NCBI RefSeq assembly: GCF_900156625.1
Contig: NZ_FTOB01000010.1
Coordinates: forward strand, 23,900-87,899
From: Zobellia uliginosa
GTDB lineage: Bacteria > Bacteroidota > Bacteroidia > Flavobacteriales > Flavobacteriaceae
Reading direction: 5' to 3'
Length of the DNA stretch: 64,000 nucleotides
In this document: piece after piece, positions 8,707 through 16,917 of the stretch
Numbering within the stretch: position 1 is the first letter of the stretch
How the letters are laid out: every line of letters starts with the position of its first letter
Notes under the pieces: model-generated
The model's input: only the letters and a program-made list of their open reading frames with translations
What the model was told of the DNA's origin: nothing
The model's database searches: none
Made by a program: the position numbers and the translations under genes

Positions 8707-9716
8707 TCGGCTACCGTTGTATAGGTGCCCAGTACAAAGTTGTCAATGGCCGATAGCGTTACATCGGCAACATCTTCACCGTCACCTTTTAGGACAAGTA
8801 GTAAATTGTTGATCGAAATAGTGTGCGTATAGGTAATGGCGCCTGTTCCATCCGCGGCGTTTGCAACGGTCTCAACACTTATGGTTCCGCTGGAAGAGGT
8901 AAAATCAAAGCTTGTAATATCTTCCGAAAGTCCTGCGTCGGTGCAGATCATGTCATCGGTTACTATAGTGTTTAATACGGTGTACTTGAGCGCTCCGTTT
9001 TCCAAGGTCGAAGTTCGGGGTTCTCCTGCCGTTGTAGCCGTATTGGCTATGGTTGTGAGGGGAATATCCAAGGAAACGTATTCGTCGTTTATCTTTTTGT
9101 ATAACCTTAGACTACCGTCTACAAAGGCATTTTCGCATTCTGAAAAATCGGCAATGGCTTCATAATTTGAAAACGGCACATCAAGTCGGGCACTTATCGG
9201 TGTGGTCGTCTTAAAGGTTCCGTAGGTCATGGTAGACGAATCGGTTATACTTTCGTTTTGCTCATTGGCCAAGGAGAGGCCGGTAATGGAAATGGTGTGT
9301 GAATAGGTCTTATTGTCTTTCGAGACCGTACTCACATGTGTTTCTATGCCGATATCACCTGCCGTAGCCGTATTTTCTTTAGTTACGGACGGTTCTAATG
9401 CGGGTATGGTAGAGCAGAAATAATCTTTGGAGACGTCATCGTCAAATAACCTGTAAATAAGGCTTGATGCCGAGGGTAAACTCGATTGAAGCTCATCGGC
9501 CTCCGAAGTCTCGTTTTTGAGCAGGCCGCTGGCCAAGTTGAGCAATAGGGCCTCGTCACCGTCTATTTTAAAGAAAAACGTAGTTTCGAGGGGATCGTCA
9601 AGGTCTCCACAGGTTTGAATATCTACAGAATCAAAATCGACCCGTTCAATTTGTAAATCGCCATCGTCACAGGCGCAGAAAAGAATCAATATACCTAAAA
9701 GCAGCGTTTTCTTCAT
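8703..9716 (-). CDS. Hypothetical lipoprotein with an internal duplication
   Basis: A 337-residue protein with a lipoprotein signal peptide (LGILILFCAC, lipidation at about Cys16) followed by an acidic, Thr/Ser-rich, beta-strand body. Two halves look related: YSHTISITGLSL ... YGTFKTT in the first, and YTHTISINNLLL ... LGTYTT in the second, each preceded by an aspartate-rich stretch with a cysteine (KDYFCST, DDMICTD). Four paired Cys may form disulphides. I do not recognise the family; it is likely a surface or periplasmic lipoprotein. It is a single-gene unit, converging on and overlapping the Smr gene. Confidence 0.7.
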   Translation of the reverse strand: MKKTLLLGILILFCACDDGDLQIERVDFDSVDIQTCGDLDDPLETTFFFKIDGDEALLLNLASGLLKNETSEADELQSSLPSASSLIYRLFDDDVSKDYFCSTIPALEPSVTKENTATAGDIGIETHVSTVSKDNKTYSHTISITGLSLANEQNESITDSSTMTYGTFKTTTPISARLDVPFSNYEAIADFSECENAFVDGSLRLYKKINDEYVSLDIPLTTIANTATTAGEPRTSTLENGALKYTVLNTIVTDDMICTDAGLSEDITSFDFTSSSGTISVETVANAADGTGAITYTHTISINNLLLVLKGDGEDVADVTLSAIDNFVLGTYTTVAD

Positions 9717-9720
9717 GTGC

Positions 9721-9728
9721 CAAATTTA
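9721..9728 (-). promoter_or_regulatory. -7 promoter box directly before the lipoprotein gene
   Basis: On the minus strand this reads TAAATTTG, an exact TAnnTTTG, ending 4 bp before the ATG at 9716: the same very short spacing as at rlmD, so the transcript may be leaderless. Confidence 0.5.
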
Positions 9729-9784
9729 ATGGAAATAAAGGACAAGTTTATTGGGAATTAGGGAGAAATTAACTTTAATTCCGC

Positions 9785-9792
9785 TAATTTTG
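9785..9792 (+). promoter_or_regulatory. -7 promoter box of the cysteine desulfurase gene
   Basis: TAATTTTG, an exact -7 consensus, 26 bp upstream of the ATG at 9819. No good -33 TTG at 17-23 bp. Confidence 0.5.
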
Positions 9793-9818
9793 ACCGCTCT
9801 TAATTGAATTTTTAGGTG

Positions 9819-10967
9819 ATGAAAAAGGTTTATTTAGATAATGCGGCCACTACTCAAGTACGGGAAAATGTAATCGCAAAGATGCAAGATGCCTTGGCCA
9901 ATTTTTACGGCAATCCCTCTTCTACCCATAGTTTTGGCCGTTCGGCAAAGACAGCGGTAGAGAGTGCCAGAAAAACGATTGCGAAATATATGAACGCCCA
10001 TCCTTCTGAAATTATTTTTACTTCAGGGGGTACCGAGGCCGATAACATGATTTTACGCTGTGCCGTTCGCGACCTGAAAGTGGAAACGATCATTACTTCT
10101 AAAATAGAACACCATGCCGTACTTCATACGGTTGAAGACTTGGAGAGTGAAAAAGGTACCAAGGTTTTGTATGTTGACCTTGACGCATTCGGCAATCCCG
10201 ACCTTTTGCATCTGGAAAGCTTGTTGAAGCAAGACGATTCTAAAAAGTTGGTGAGTTTAATGCATGTGAACAATGAAATTGGCAATAAGATCGATATTGC
10301 AGCGGTTTGTGAACTTTGTCATTCCCACGGGGCGCTTTTTCATTCGGACACGGTACAGTCTATCGGCCACTATGCCTGGGATGTAAAAGTCGTTCCTGTC
10401 GATTTCCTTACGGCTGCGGCCCATAAATTCCATGGGCCAAAGGGAATAGGTTTTGCCTATATCAAGAAAAATTCGGGACTCAAACCTATGATTTCTGGCG
10501 GAGCCCAAGAGCGTGGTTACCGTGCGGGAACCGAATCGTTTCACAATATTGTAGGGCTCGAAATGGCCTTTGTGGAGGCATACGATAATCTAGAGGCCGA
10601 GACGGCTTACGTTACCGAACTGAAATCTTACTTTATAGACCGAATGAAGGAAGAGATTCCTGGTGTGAAATTTAACGGTCATTCGGCCGACTTGGAAAAA
10701 AGCACCTTTACCTTGGTGAATGCCTGTCTGCCAATAGATCCACAGAAAGCGTTGATGCTTTTGTTTCATTTGGATATAAAAGGTATAGCGTGTTCCAAAG
10801 GAAGTGCTTGTCAATCGGGAAGCGACCTGGGGTCACATGTGCTTGCCGAAATTCTGTCGGAAGATGATTTTAAGAAGCCCTCGGTTCGTTTTTCCTTCTC
10901 AAAATACAATACCAAAGAAGAATTGGACTATACCGTTCAGGTGCTCAAGGAGTTCGTGGATAAATAA
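9819..10967 (+). CDS. Cysteine desulfurase (NifS/IscS family)
   Basis: A PLP enzyme of 382 residues that removes sulfur from cysteine for Fe-S cluster or thio-cofactor synthesis. Landmarks are YLDNAATT at the N-terminus, SGGTEADN (cofactor binding), the Schiff-base lysine in AAHKFHGPKG (Lys203) and the catalytic persulfide cysteine in KGSACQSG (Cys331). The short Cys loop and overall length fit group I (NifS/IscS) rather than SufS. No iscU or other Isc gene is adjacent, so it may serve tRNA thiolation or general sulfur supply; flavobacteria usually have SufS elsewhere. The ATG at 9819 is preferred to the overlapping GTG at 9816. Confidence 0.9.
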   Translation: MKKVYLDNAATTQVRENVIAKMQDALANFYGNPSSTHSFGRSAKTAVESARKTIAKYMNAHPSEIIFTSGGTEADNMILRCAVRDLKVETIITSKIEHHAVLHTVEDLESEKGTKVLYVDLDAFGNPDLLHLESLLKQDDSKKLVSLMHVNNEIGNKIDIAAVCELCHSHGALFHSDTVQSIGHYAWDVKVVPVDFLTAAAHKFHGPKGIGFAYIKKNSGLKPMISGGAQERGYRAGTESFHNIVGLEMAFVEAYDNLEAETAYVTELKSYFIDRMKEEIPGVKFNGHSADLEKSTFTLVNACLPIDPQKALMLLFHLDIKGIACSKGSACQSGSDLGSHVLAEILSEDDFKKPSVRFSFSKYNTKEELDYTVQVLKEFVDK

Positions 10968-10968
10968 A

Positions 10969-10993
10969 AACTCCCTTTTCTAGAGGGAGTTTC
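10969..10993. terminator. Bidirectional terminator between convergent genes
   Basis: Stem AACTCCCT / AGGGAGTT with a 7-nt loop. The T-rich side is stronger on the minus strand (TTTTTATTT), so it mainly serves the M23/TonB operon, and probably the desulfurase gene too. Confidence 0.75.
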
Positions 10994-10998
10994 AATGC

Positions 10999-11652
10999 TT
11001 ATTTTTGCTTTCGGTCTTTTCGCTTTTCCCGGTCGTAAGGAAACTTACGCGCCGCCAGTTTCATCATGCGGTCGATAAGGTCGGTCGTATTTTTTCCTGA
11101 CTTTTTGTTGATTTTCTTTTCGTATTTCCAGAGAAGCTTTCCGGTATTGCCATCGCTGATTTTTACACCGATACGGCCATAGTCTGCATTTCCCGAGAAA
11201 TAATCCATAAAGCTGAATTCCGTTGGTATACCTTTTGAAAGCAGTACGTTGAGATCCATATTTCCACTAATGATACCATCTACCCCTAAAATCTCACTGA
11301 GCTGTTTGGTGGTGTATACATCAATGTTATTGTAGTCTATATTGTTTTGGGCCAGTATGGCATTGGTATTCTTTACGTCTTGAAACTCCACTGAAAATTT
11401 CTTTTTCTTTTTGCGCTTTGAAAAGTAGGTCTCGAGGGCGTTCTGTACGGCGTAGCCTTCTTTCTGTTCAAGGGTGCTTAATTCACCCTTTGAAATATCG
11501 TCCTTTAACTCAAGATTCGCCAAAAAAGGGATGATGGCCAAAACTTGGTGGCTATCGCTCAGGTCATCGAATTTGTCACTTTCGTATATATTCTTTTGAG
11601 CATTGGCAAGAACAGTGGTCAATAGTAGTACGGCAAAAAAAATCTTCTTCAT
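10999..11652 (-). CDS. Secreted protein of unknown function (possible CsgG/LpoB-like fold)
   Basis: A 217-residue protein with a Sec signal peptide (LLLTTVLANAQ) and a basic C-terminus (REKRKDRKQK). Sequence such as VLAIIPF near the start, then LSEILGVDGIISGNMDLN and a 'GKLLWKYEKKI' strand, resembles small periplasmic proteins that share the CsgG / LpoB fold, in which a Rossmann-like subunit assembles or activates envelope machinery. That resemblance is by pattern only. It follows the TonB receptor by 11 bp, the last gene of an operon with the M23 peptidase, and so may act with the receptor or the peptidate-remodelling step at the envelope. Confidence 0.6.
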   Translation of the reverse strand: MKKIFFAVLLLTTVLANAQKNIYESDKFDDLSDSHQVLAIIPFLANLELKDDISKGELSTLEQKEGYAVQNALETYFSKRKKKKKFSVEFQDVKNTNAILAQNNIDYNNIDVYTTKQLSEILGVDGIISGNMDLNVLLSKGIPTEFSFMDYFSGNADYGRIGVKISDGNTGKLLWKYEKKINKKSGKNTTDLIDRMMKLAARKFPYDREKRKDRKQK

Positions 11653-11663
11653 CAGTATGTCTT

Positions 11664-14132
11664 CTAAAAACGCATGCGGAGTTTTAGGTTCAGCACGCGA
11701 CTTGTCATAAAATTGGGGACGGCAAATTGTTGTTTGCTGTCAACATCCCTAACCCATGTATTTGTAATTGAGTTTTGATTGTTGAACAAATTAAAAATTT
11801 CAAAGCCTGCGCTCAGTTCTTTAAACCGGTGCAACCAGTGGTTTTTTTGATAGGTTCTGTTTCCGCCTACAAAAATATGCGAAATTCCCAAATCGGCACG
11901 CTTATAATCGCGTAATCTGGTATTGTAGAGATATGGGTCGGAATAATTTGGCGAACCACCGGGTACGCCGGTGTTGTATACCAGGTTGAGGTACATTTTG
12001 AAATTAGGGAATTCGGGGATGTAATCTTGAAAGAGAACACCGAATTTCAATCGCTGGTCCGAAGGTCTGGCTATATATCCGCGGTCGTTACTGTTTTCCT
12101 CTGTTTTTAAAAAACCGATGCTTACCCAAGATTCGGTGCCGGGAACAAAGGCCCCGTTCAGCCTTAGGTCGGCCCCATATGCATAGGCCTTGGCGTCGGT
12201 ATTGGCCGCGTAGCGTATGCGAACGTCTTCTAAGGTGTAGGTGTTGACATGCTTCATTTTTTTATAGTAGACCTCGCTTATGAGGGTAAAGGGACGCTGC
12301 CACAGGTCGAACGAATATTCGTTGCCTCCCACAATATGAAGTGACTCTTGGGCCTTTACATTGGGATCGACCCTACCTGTTCGGTCACGGAGCTCCCGAT
12401 AAAACGGCGGTTGATGGTATAGGCCGCCGGAAAGCCGAAAGAGCATATCCCTTTTCCAATCGGGTTTTAAGGATATCTGGGCACGTGGACTCACGACGGT
12501 CTGTGGGGAAGTTGAAATTTCAACCCCGGAAACCATCCAATGTTGGGCCCGTAGCCCAAGATTGTAATACAGGGCGTGTGATGCAAGGTCTACTTGGTCA
12601 CTAAATTGCACATATCCTGAAAAACGGTCGGTCTTTACAAAATTTCTGGCGTTTATCCCCGAATAGGCCTCGAGAGGGGCTTCAAAAGGGGTTCTGGGCT
12701 GATCCTTGATGAATTCGGCCCTTGGCGGACGAACGAAATACCCCGCGGAATCGATAAACTCCGATTCCCGCAATTGGTCGCGAATATCTTCATGGGTGTA
12801 TTTTATGCCCCATTCCAATAATTGGTTTTTCCTTGTAAAGCTTCCTTTGTGCGATAGGTTGAATATCAGGGCGTCAAGCTCGTTCCTCGCACGTTTGTAC
12901 TGACTGCCTACGCCTCGTATGTCGGTAGGGGTGCCAAAGGAATCGCTAAAGGGGTCGGTGTTGACGCTGCCTAGATAGTATTGGGCGATTACATCGGAAT
13001 ATTCTTCTTCCGTGGTATGATACAGCGAGGCGATTAATTTCATCGTAACATCGTCGCTCACGAAATAATTGGCCTTTAAGGCCCCTAGGACGGTGTTATA
13101 GCGATTGTGCTCTTCTCCTTGGTAGTAGATTTGAAGCGATTTGGGCTCGGCTATTGTTCCAAAATTGGTTTGCCTGTCACGCGGTTCGTTTTGATAATCG
13201 TTGATTGAAACGTTGCCCAAAAAATCGAGGTGGAACTTTCTTGAAAACTGGTAGGTCGTAAAGGTCTGGAAATCGGCAAAAGTGGGGTTGAAGTTGGTGT
13301 TGATATCTTGACTGTTGACGAACAGGCTGTTGTTCCGATAGCGGATACCGTTGATGGTGCTCAGCTTCTTGTCTTTGGAAACGGCCTCGGCCGTTGCGCT
13401 GGCCCCTAAAAAACCAAGGTCGAGCTGGGCGCCATTCTCGGAAGGCTTTTTGTAGGTGATGTCCAATACGGAAGAAAGTTTGTCGCCGTACTTGGCCTGA
13501 AAACCTCCAGAGGAAAAGCGTATGTTCTGAACCATGTCGCTGTTGATAAAGCTCATGCCTTCCTGTTGGGCCGCACGTACTAAAAAGGGACGGTAAACTT
13601 CTATTTCGTTTACATAGACGAGGTTTTCATCGTAATTGCCACCACGTACGTTGTATTGGGTGCTCAGCTCATTGCTCGAAGACACTCCGGGCAATAGTTT
13701 TAGAATGTTCTCCACACCGGCATTGGCGCCGGGTATGTTGTGGGCCATATCCGGACTTACCGTTGTTACCCCTTCAATGTTTCTTTTACCCGTAGGCGAA
13801 ACGGTGACACCGGCGATTTGTATGATATCCGATCGTAAAACCGGACTGAATTCATAGGTTTCGTTGGTGTTGAGAACAAGATCGCGCAATACCACGTTTT
13901 TATGGCCTATATGGGAAAAAGTCAGGGTTATAGGCTTGTCGGCGGTTACTTGAAGTGAGTAGTATCCATTTGGGTCTGAAATAGTGCCATTGCTTCCTGT
14001 GCTGATATTTACTTCTTCTAAGGGCTCGTTGGCACTATTGAACACAATACCGGTCAGGGTAGCCGTCTGGGCACTAATACTAAGGGTAGCACCTAGGAGA
14101 GCAAGAAGTAGAACAAGTTTAAGGCACTTCAA
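11664..14132 (-). CDS. TonB-dependent outer-membrane receptor with carboxypeptidase-like N-terminal domain
   Basis: About 822 residues. A signal peptide (LVLLLALLGATLSISAQ) is followed by a carboxypeptidase-regulatory-like domain (TLTGIVFNSANEPLEEVNIS...), a plug (LLPGVSSSNELSTQYNVRGGNYDENLVYVNEIEVY) and a 22-strand barrel ending in an aromatic residue (LKLRMRF). It is shorter than SusC proteins (about 1000 residues) and no SusD is adjacent, so it is not a polysaccharide-type SusC; substrate unknown. No ATG fits in frame: the best start is TTG at 14132, 7 bp after the M23 stop; an upstream in-frame GTG-type start would overlap the peptidase gene by 47 bp. Confidence 0.82.
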   Translation of the reverse strand: MKCLKLVLLLALLGATLSISAQTATLTGIVFNSANEPLEEVNISTGSNGTISDPNGYYSLQVTADKPITLTFSHIGHKNVVLRDLVLNTNETYEFSPVLRSDIIQIAGVTVSPTGKRNIEGVTTVSPDMAHNIPGANAGVENILKLLPGVSSSNELSTQYNVRGGNYDENLVYVNEIEVYRPFLVRAAQQEGMSFINSDMVQNIRFSSGGFQAKYGDKLSSVLDITYKKPSENGAQLDLGFLGASATAEAVSKDKKLSTINGIRYRNNSLFVNSQDINTNFNPTFADFQTFTTYQFSRKFHLDFLGNVSINDYQNEPRDRQTNFGTIAEPKSLQIYYQGEEHNRYNTVLGALKANYFVSDDVTMKLIASLYHTTEEEYSDVIAQYYLGSVNTDPFSDSFGTPTDIRGVGSQYKRARNELDALIFNLSHKGSFTRKNQLLEWGIKYTHEDIRDQLRESEFIDSAGYFVRPPRAEFIKDQPRTPFEAPLEAYSGINARNFVKTDRFSGYVQFSDQVDLASHALYYNLGLRAQHWMVSGVEISTSPQTVVSPRAQISLKPDWKRDMLFRLSGGLYHQPPFYRELRDRTGRVDPNVKAQESLHIVGGNEYSFDLWQRPFTLISEVYYKKMKHVNTYTLEDVRIRYAANTDAKAYAYGADLRLNGAFVPGTESWVSIGFLKTEENSNDRGYIARPSDQRLKFGVLFQDYIPEFPNFKMYLNLVYNTGVPGGSPNYSDPYLYNTRLRDYKRADLGISHIFVGGNRTYQKNHWLHRFKELSAGFEIFNLFNNQNSITNTWVRDVDSKQQFAVPNFMTSRVLNLKLRMRF

Positions 14133-14139
14133 AAAGGTG

Positions 14140-15831
14140 TCATTTTCTATAGAAAGTACTGGTAAAGGTATTGGTGTTACCCACATTGTCGGTTACGGTA
14201 ACTTCAAGGTGACATTCTTTTTCGTCAAGGATGACATCGTCGAAATTATAAGTAATCGTGTTGGTTTTAGGCTCGTATTCCATTAAGATCCATTTACCGT
14301 TCAAGGTGGCCGAATAGGTGTCTATGCCACTGAGGTCATCGGTAATGCGCAGGCTAAGGTAATGGTAATTGTTCAGCCATTGTTTTTCCTTGAAATTCTT
14401 TGGTCGGATCTTTGGTGCCACTGTGTCTTTGGCCAAGGTATAGGTGCCAAGATAGCGTGTGCGCGTTGTAAAGGTGTTTCCGCGTTTGTACGTAGAGGTG
14501 TGCGATGGGCGCAATCTGCTGTCGAGCCGCGCAATGAACATTTGTTTTTTCTCGGCTTCGCTGTATTTTGAGACGTCGAAGGTTATAGTGAAATTACGGT
14601 GTGCCGGTACGCGGTTGTTGTGTATGGTTACCGTATCTTCCCCCGTCTTCAGGTCGATATAGAAATTGTCGTAAAAGGTATTTGCGGGAAAGTAGACCTT
14701 GGCGCCCCCTAAGTCGTAGTTGTTCGGTTTTTTGGCAATGACGTAGTTTTCGGTTTTTTCTTCGTCTTTGTCGATTTTTACGGGCTCGGTTTTTCCCTCT
14801 ATGGGAATGATGGCCTTGGTTTCATTGCCGGCGTAATCTTTGATCAATAGCTCGACCTTGTAGCTCAACCCTTCCTTCACTTCTATTTTGCCATCGTTTT
14901 CAAGTTTGTTGTAAATGCTTAGGCGGTTACCCGGGGCCTTGTACAAGCGTTGTATACGTTGACGGTATTTTCCGTAATGATAGTAATCGATCAAGGTGTT
15001 GATATATCGGGTTTCCCCGAAAGAGAACGATTCGAAGTCGTAGTCGGTATATACTTTTCCGTTGACGAGCTGCTGAACCGAATAAACGCCGTTGTGGTTG
15101 GCCGCAAGATCTTGTCGGTCATAACCAACAAAGCCCAGGCCAATAGTCCCTGTGGCACTGACCGGGTCGGCCAGAAAAGTACCGTCTTGCTGTCGGGTAA
15201 AATTAATGGCAGTGGTGTTTTTATTTTGGTTGATCCGTGCGTCATCCGATAAGGGAAAACCATAGAGTTTCAATAGGGTAGGATTGGTAGCGTCCCTTAC
15301 TTCAAATCCGTAGAGTAAAGGGTTGGTCGGTTTTTCGGAAATACTGCTTCGGATTTCAAAATGGAGGTGGGGTCCTGAAGAACCTCCGGTATTGCCGCCG
15401 TAGGCGATGATTTCACCTTTTTTGACCTTTATCTCGGCGTAGTCGGGAAAATCCTCCACTTCGTACGCTTGCTTTTTGTATTGTAGTTTTTTTACAAATT
15501 CCTGAATCTTAGGGGCAAATTTCTGTAGGTGTCCGTAAACCGAGGTGTATCCGTTCGGATGGGCTATGTAGAGTACCTTTCCGTAGCCCCAAAGGGAAAC
15601 CTTGATACGGGTTACACTGCCATCGGCAACCGCATAAATAGGTAAGCCCTCGCGTTGCTGGGTCTTGATGTCGATACCTGAATGGAAATGGTTCGAACGC
15701 AACTCCCCAAAGGTACCCGCGAGTACCATGGGAATATCAACGGGCGAACGGAACGCATCTTGTGGATACTTTTCCTGGGAAAAGCCAAAAACAAAAAATA
15801 AAAATGAAAGACCGACAAAAAGTTTTCTCAT
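14140..15831 (-). CDS. M23 family metallopeptidase (peptidoglycan-type endopeptidase)
   Basis: A 563-residue exported protein: signal peptide ending at FGFSQ, then the LytM/M23 domain (about 35-175) with the zinc ligands in HFHSGIDIK (His50, Asp54) and the second His pair in GPHLHFEIR. Long beta-sandwich-like extensions follow (about 200-563) and may bind cell wall or partners. The zinc residues are intact, so it should be an active endopeptidase cutting peptide cross-links during growth or division, rather than an inactive activator like EnvC. It leads the operon with the TonB receptor and the secreted protein. Its stop overlaps a short out-of-frame ATG by the ATGA arrangement. Confidence 0.87.
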   Translation of the reverse strand: MRKLFVGLSFLFFVFGFSQEKYPQDAFRSPVDIPMVLAGTFGELRSNHFHSGIDIKTQQREGLPIYAVADGSVTRIKVSLWGYGKVLYIAHPNGYTSVYGHLQKFAPKIQEFVKKLQYKKQAYEVEDFPDYAEIKVKKGEIIAYGGNTGGSSGPHLHFEIRSSISEKPTNPLLYGFEVRDATNPTLLKLYGFPLSDDARINQNKNTTAINFTRQQDGTFLADPVSATGTIGLGFVGYDRQDLAANHNGVYSVQQLVNGKVYTDYDFESFSFGETRYINTLIDYYHYGKYRQRIQRLYKAPGNRLSIYNKLENDGKIEVKEGLSYKVELLIKDYAGNETKAIIPIEGKTEPVKIDKDEEKTENYVIAKKPNNYDLGGAKVYFPANTFYDNFYIDLKTGEDTVTIHNNRVPAHRNFTITFDVSKYSEAEKKQMFIARLDSRLRPSHTSTYKRGNTFTTRTRYLGTYTLAKDTVAPKIRPKNFKEKQWLNNYHYLSLRITDDLSGIDTYSATLNGKWILMEYEPKTNTITYNFDDVILDEKECHLEVTVTDNVGNTNTFTSTFYRK

Positions 15832-15969
15832 AGTTCTTTAGAAAGAGATACGAAATTAGCCAAACGATTTGAATTCTTGAAAATATCGAGGCCCAAAAAT
15901 AACGTTAGGTGTTTCAACAACGTTTTTTAACGCGTTAAAGTATTACTTTAAGAATAATTGAAAAAAGTA

Positions 15970-16000
15970 TTGCTAGGTAAGGGCAGGTATGTTAACTTTG
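15970..16000 (+). promoter_or_regulatory. Promoter of the coiled-coil / zapA unit
   Basis: TTG at 15970-15972, 20 bp spacer, then TAACTTTG at 15993-16000. This is a complete Bacteroidetes promoter and one of the clearest in the window; transcription should start near 16006, just before the ATG at 16025. Confidence 0.75.
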
Positions 16001-16024
16001 TGTAAAATGCATTGCGTTTGATTT

Positions 16025-16315
16025 ATGAGTGAATTGGTCAAAGTTGTCGACTCTTTAGAGAATAAAATAAGCAAGCTTTTGCATAAGTTGGAGGTGCTGA
16101 ACCAAGCCAACGCCAAATTGCAGGAAGAGATTGCCGTACTGAAGGAAGATAAAGACCACGTGTTGAATTCGGTTTCCGTTTGGGAAGAAAAATACAACTC
16201 GTTGAAACTTGCAAACTCAATGCTTGGCAGTAATACAAATAAAACTGAAGCTAAGCTTAAAATAAACACATTGATCAGGGAGTTGGACTATTGTATAGCG
16301 CAGCTTTCGGAATAA
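16025..16315 (+). CDS. Small coiled-coil protein upstream of zapA
   Basis: A 96-residue protein that is almost entirely heptad-patterned coiled coil (LVKVVDSLENKISKLLHKLEVLNQANAKLQEEIAVLKED), with a final region LINTLIRELDYCIAQL that resembles the end of cell-division accessory proteins. It precedes zapA by 15 bp in a conserved flavobacterial arrangement and so is likely a ZapB-like partner that works with ZapA at the FtsZ ring. That role is inferred from context and shape; there is no clear sequence match to enterobacterial ZapB. Confidence 0.65.
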   Translation: MSELVKVVDSLENKISKLLHKLEVLNQANAKLQEEIAVLKEDKDHVLNSVSVWEEKYNSLKLANSMLGSNTNKTEAKLKINTLIRELDYCIAQLSE

Positions 16316-16330
16316 TGTTCAAAAGATAAA

Positions 16331-16627
16331 ATGTCAGAAAAGCTAAAAATAAAGCTTTCTATTGCCGATAGGGTGTACCCTTTGACGATTGACCCAAGCC
16401 AAGAAGAAGGCTTGAGAAAGGCGGCGAAGAACATCGAGCAATTGGCGAAAAAGTTTGAACAGAGTTATGCCGTAAGAGATAAGCAAGATGTATTGGCCAT
16501 GTGTGCCCTGCAGTTTGCCTCTAAAATTGAGCAACGCGGTATCGATCAATCGGAAGGGACCCAAAATGCGACCGAGCGCCTTAAAGCGTTGGACGAATTG
16601 ATAACTTCAAAGCTTGGCGTCAAATAA
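16331..16627 (+). CDS. zapA: Cell division protein ZapA
   Basis: A 98-residue protein with the ZapA pattern: an N-terminal beta strand region (KIKLSIADRVYPLTID), then EEGLRKAAKNIEQLAKKFE and ALQFASKIEQ as the start of the long dimerising helix. ZapA cross-links FtsZ filaments in the cytoplasm at the division septum. It is co-transcribed with the upstream coiled-coil gene. Downstream lies the 6S-like RNA, the same zapA-6S neighbourhood seen in proteobacteria. Confidence 0.88.
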   Translation: MSEKLKIKLSIADRVYPLTIDPSQEEGLRKAAKNIEQLAKKFEQSYAVRDKQDVLAMCALQFASKIEQRGIDQSEGTQNATERLKALDELITSKLGVK

Positions 16628-16657
16628 AAAACGTTCTTTAAAATAACATAAGTTACT

Positions 16658-16827
16658 GCCCACATTGGTATTACCTTTTGACAAACTCAACATTAATTTT
16701 GTTTAAAAAGGGTGAGTTTAGATTGTAAAAGCAGGCCCTACCCGTATAGGGATCCTTGATCAGTCTTGTAGCCCTAAACCTGTTTATTGGAGTTTGTACA
16801 AAACTTCGCTAATGTGGGCTTTTTTTA
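16658..16827 (+). ncRNA. 6S-like RNA (6S-Flavo type) between zapA and rny
   Basis: About 165 nt that can fold into a long rod. The closing stem is GCCCACATT (16658-16666) with AATGTGGGC (16811-16819), followed by a T run (terminator). A second stem pairs ACAAACTC (16681-16688) with GAGTTTGT (16790-16797). A third pairs GTTTAG (16716-16721) with CTAAAC (16774-16779), and an inner hairpin is CCCTA/TAGGG (16736-16750). Between stems two and three is a large asymmetric bubble (27 nt on the 5' side, 10 nt on the 3' side), the hallmark of 6S RNA, which mimics an open promoter and sequesters RNA polymerase. Position next to zapA agrees with Rfam's 6S-Flavo as I recall it. Exact 5' end not determined. 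Confidence 0.78.
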
Positions 16828-16917
16828 TGAATTGGTTTGAGCGGCCACGGTCGGTACCCCCATTCTTTACGTACCACTTTGAACGCTTAGGTCGATTCGA
16901 ACCTAAATATTTGATAT

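Noticed and set aside
11664..14132. TonB receptor as the SusC of the saccharide locus
   Set aside because: Too short for SusC, no SusD beside it, more than 4 kb away in a different operon with a peptidase.
16694..16701. TAATTTTG read as an ordinary promoter for rny
   Set aside because: It lies inside the paired 6S-like structure and has no -33 TTG at 17-23 bp (the nearest, at 16678, is 13 bp away). Kept as a 6S feature instead, though not excluded.
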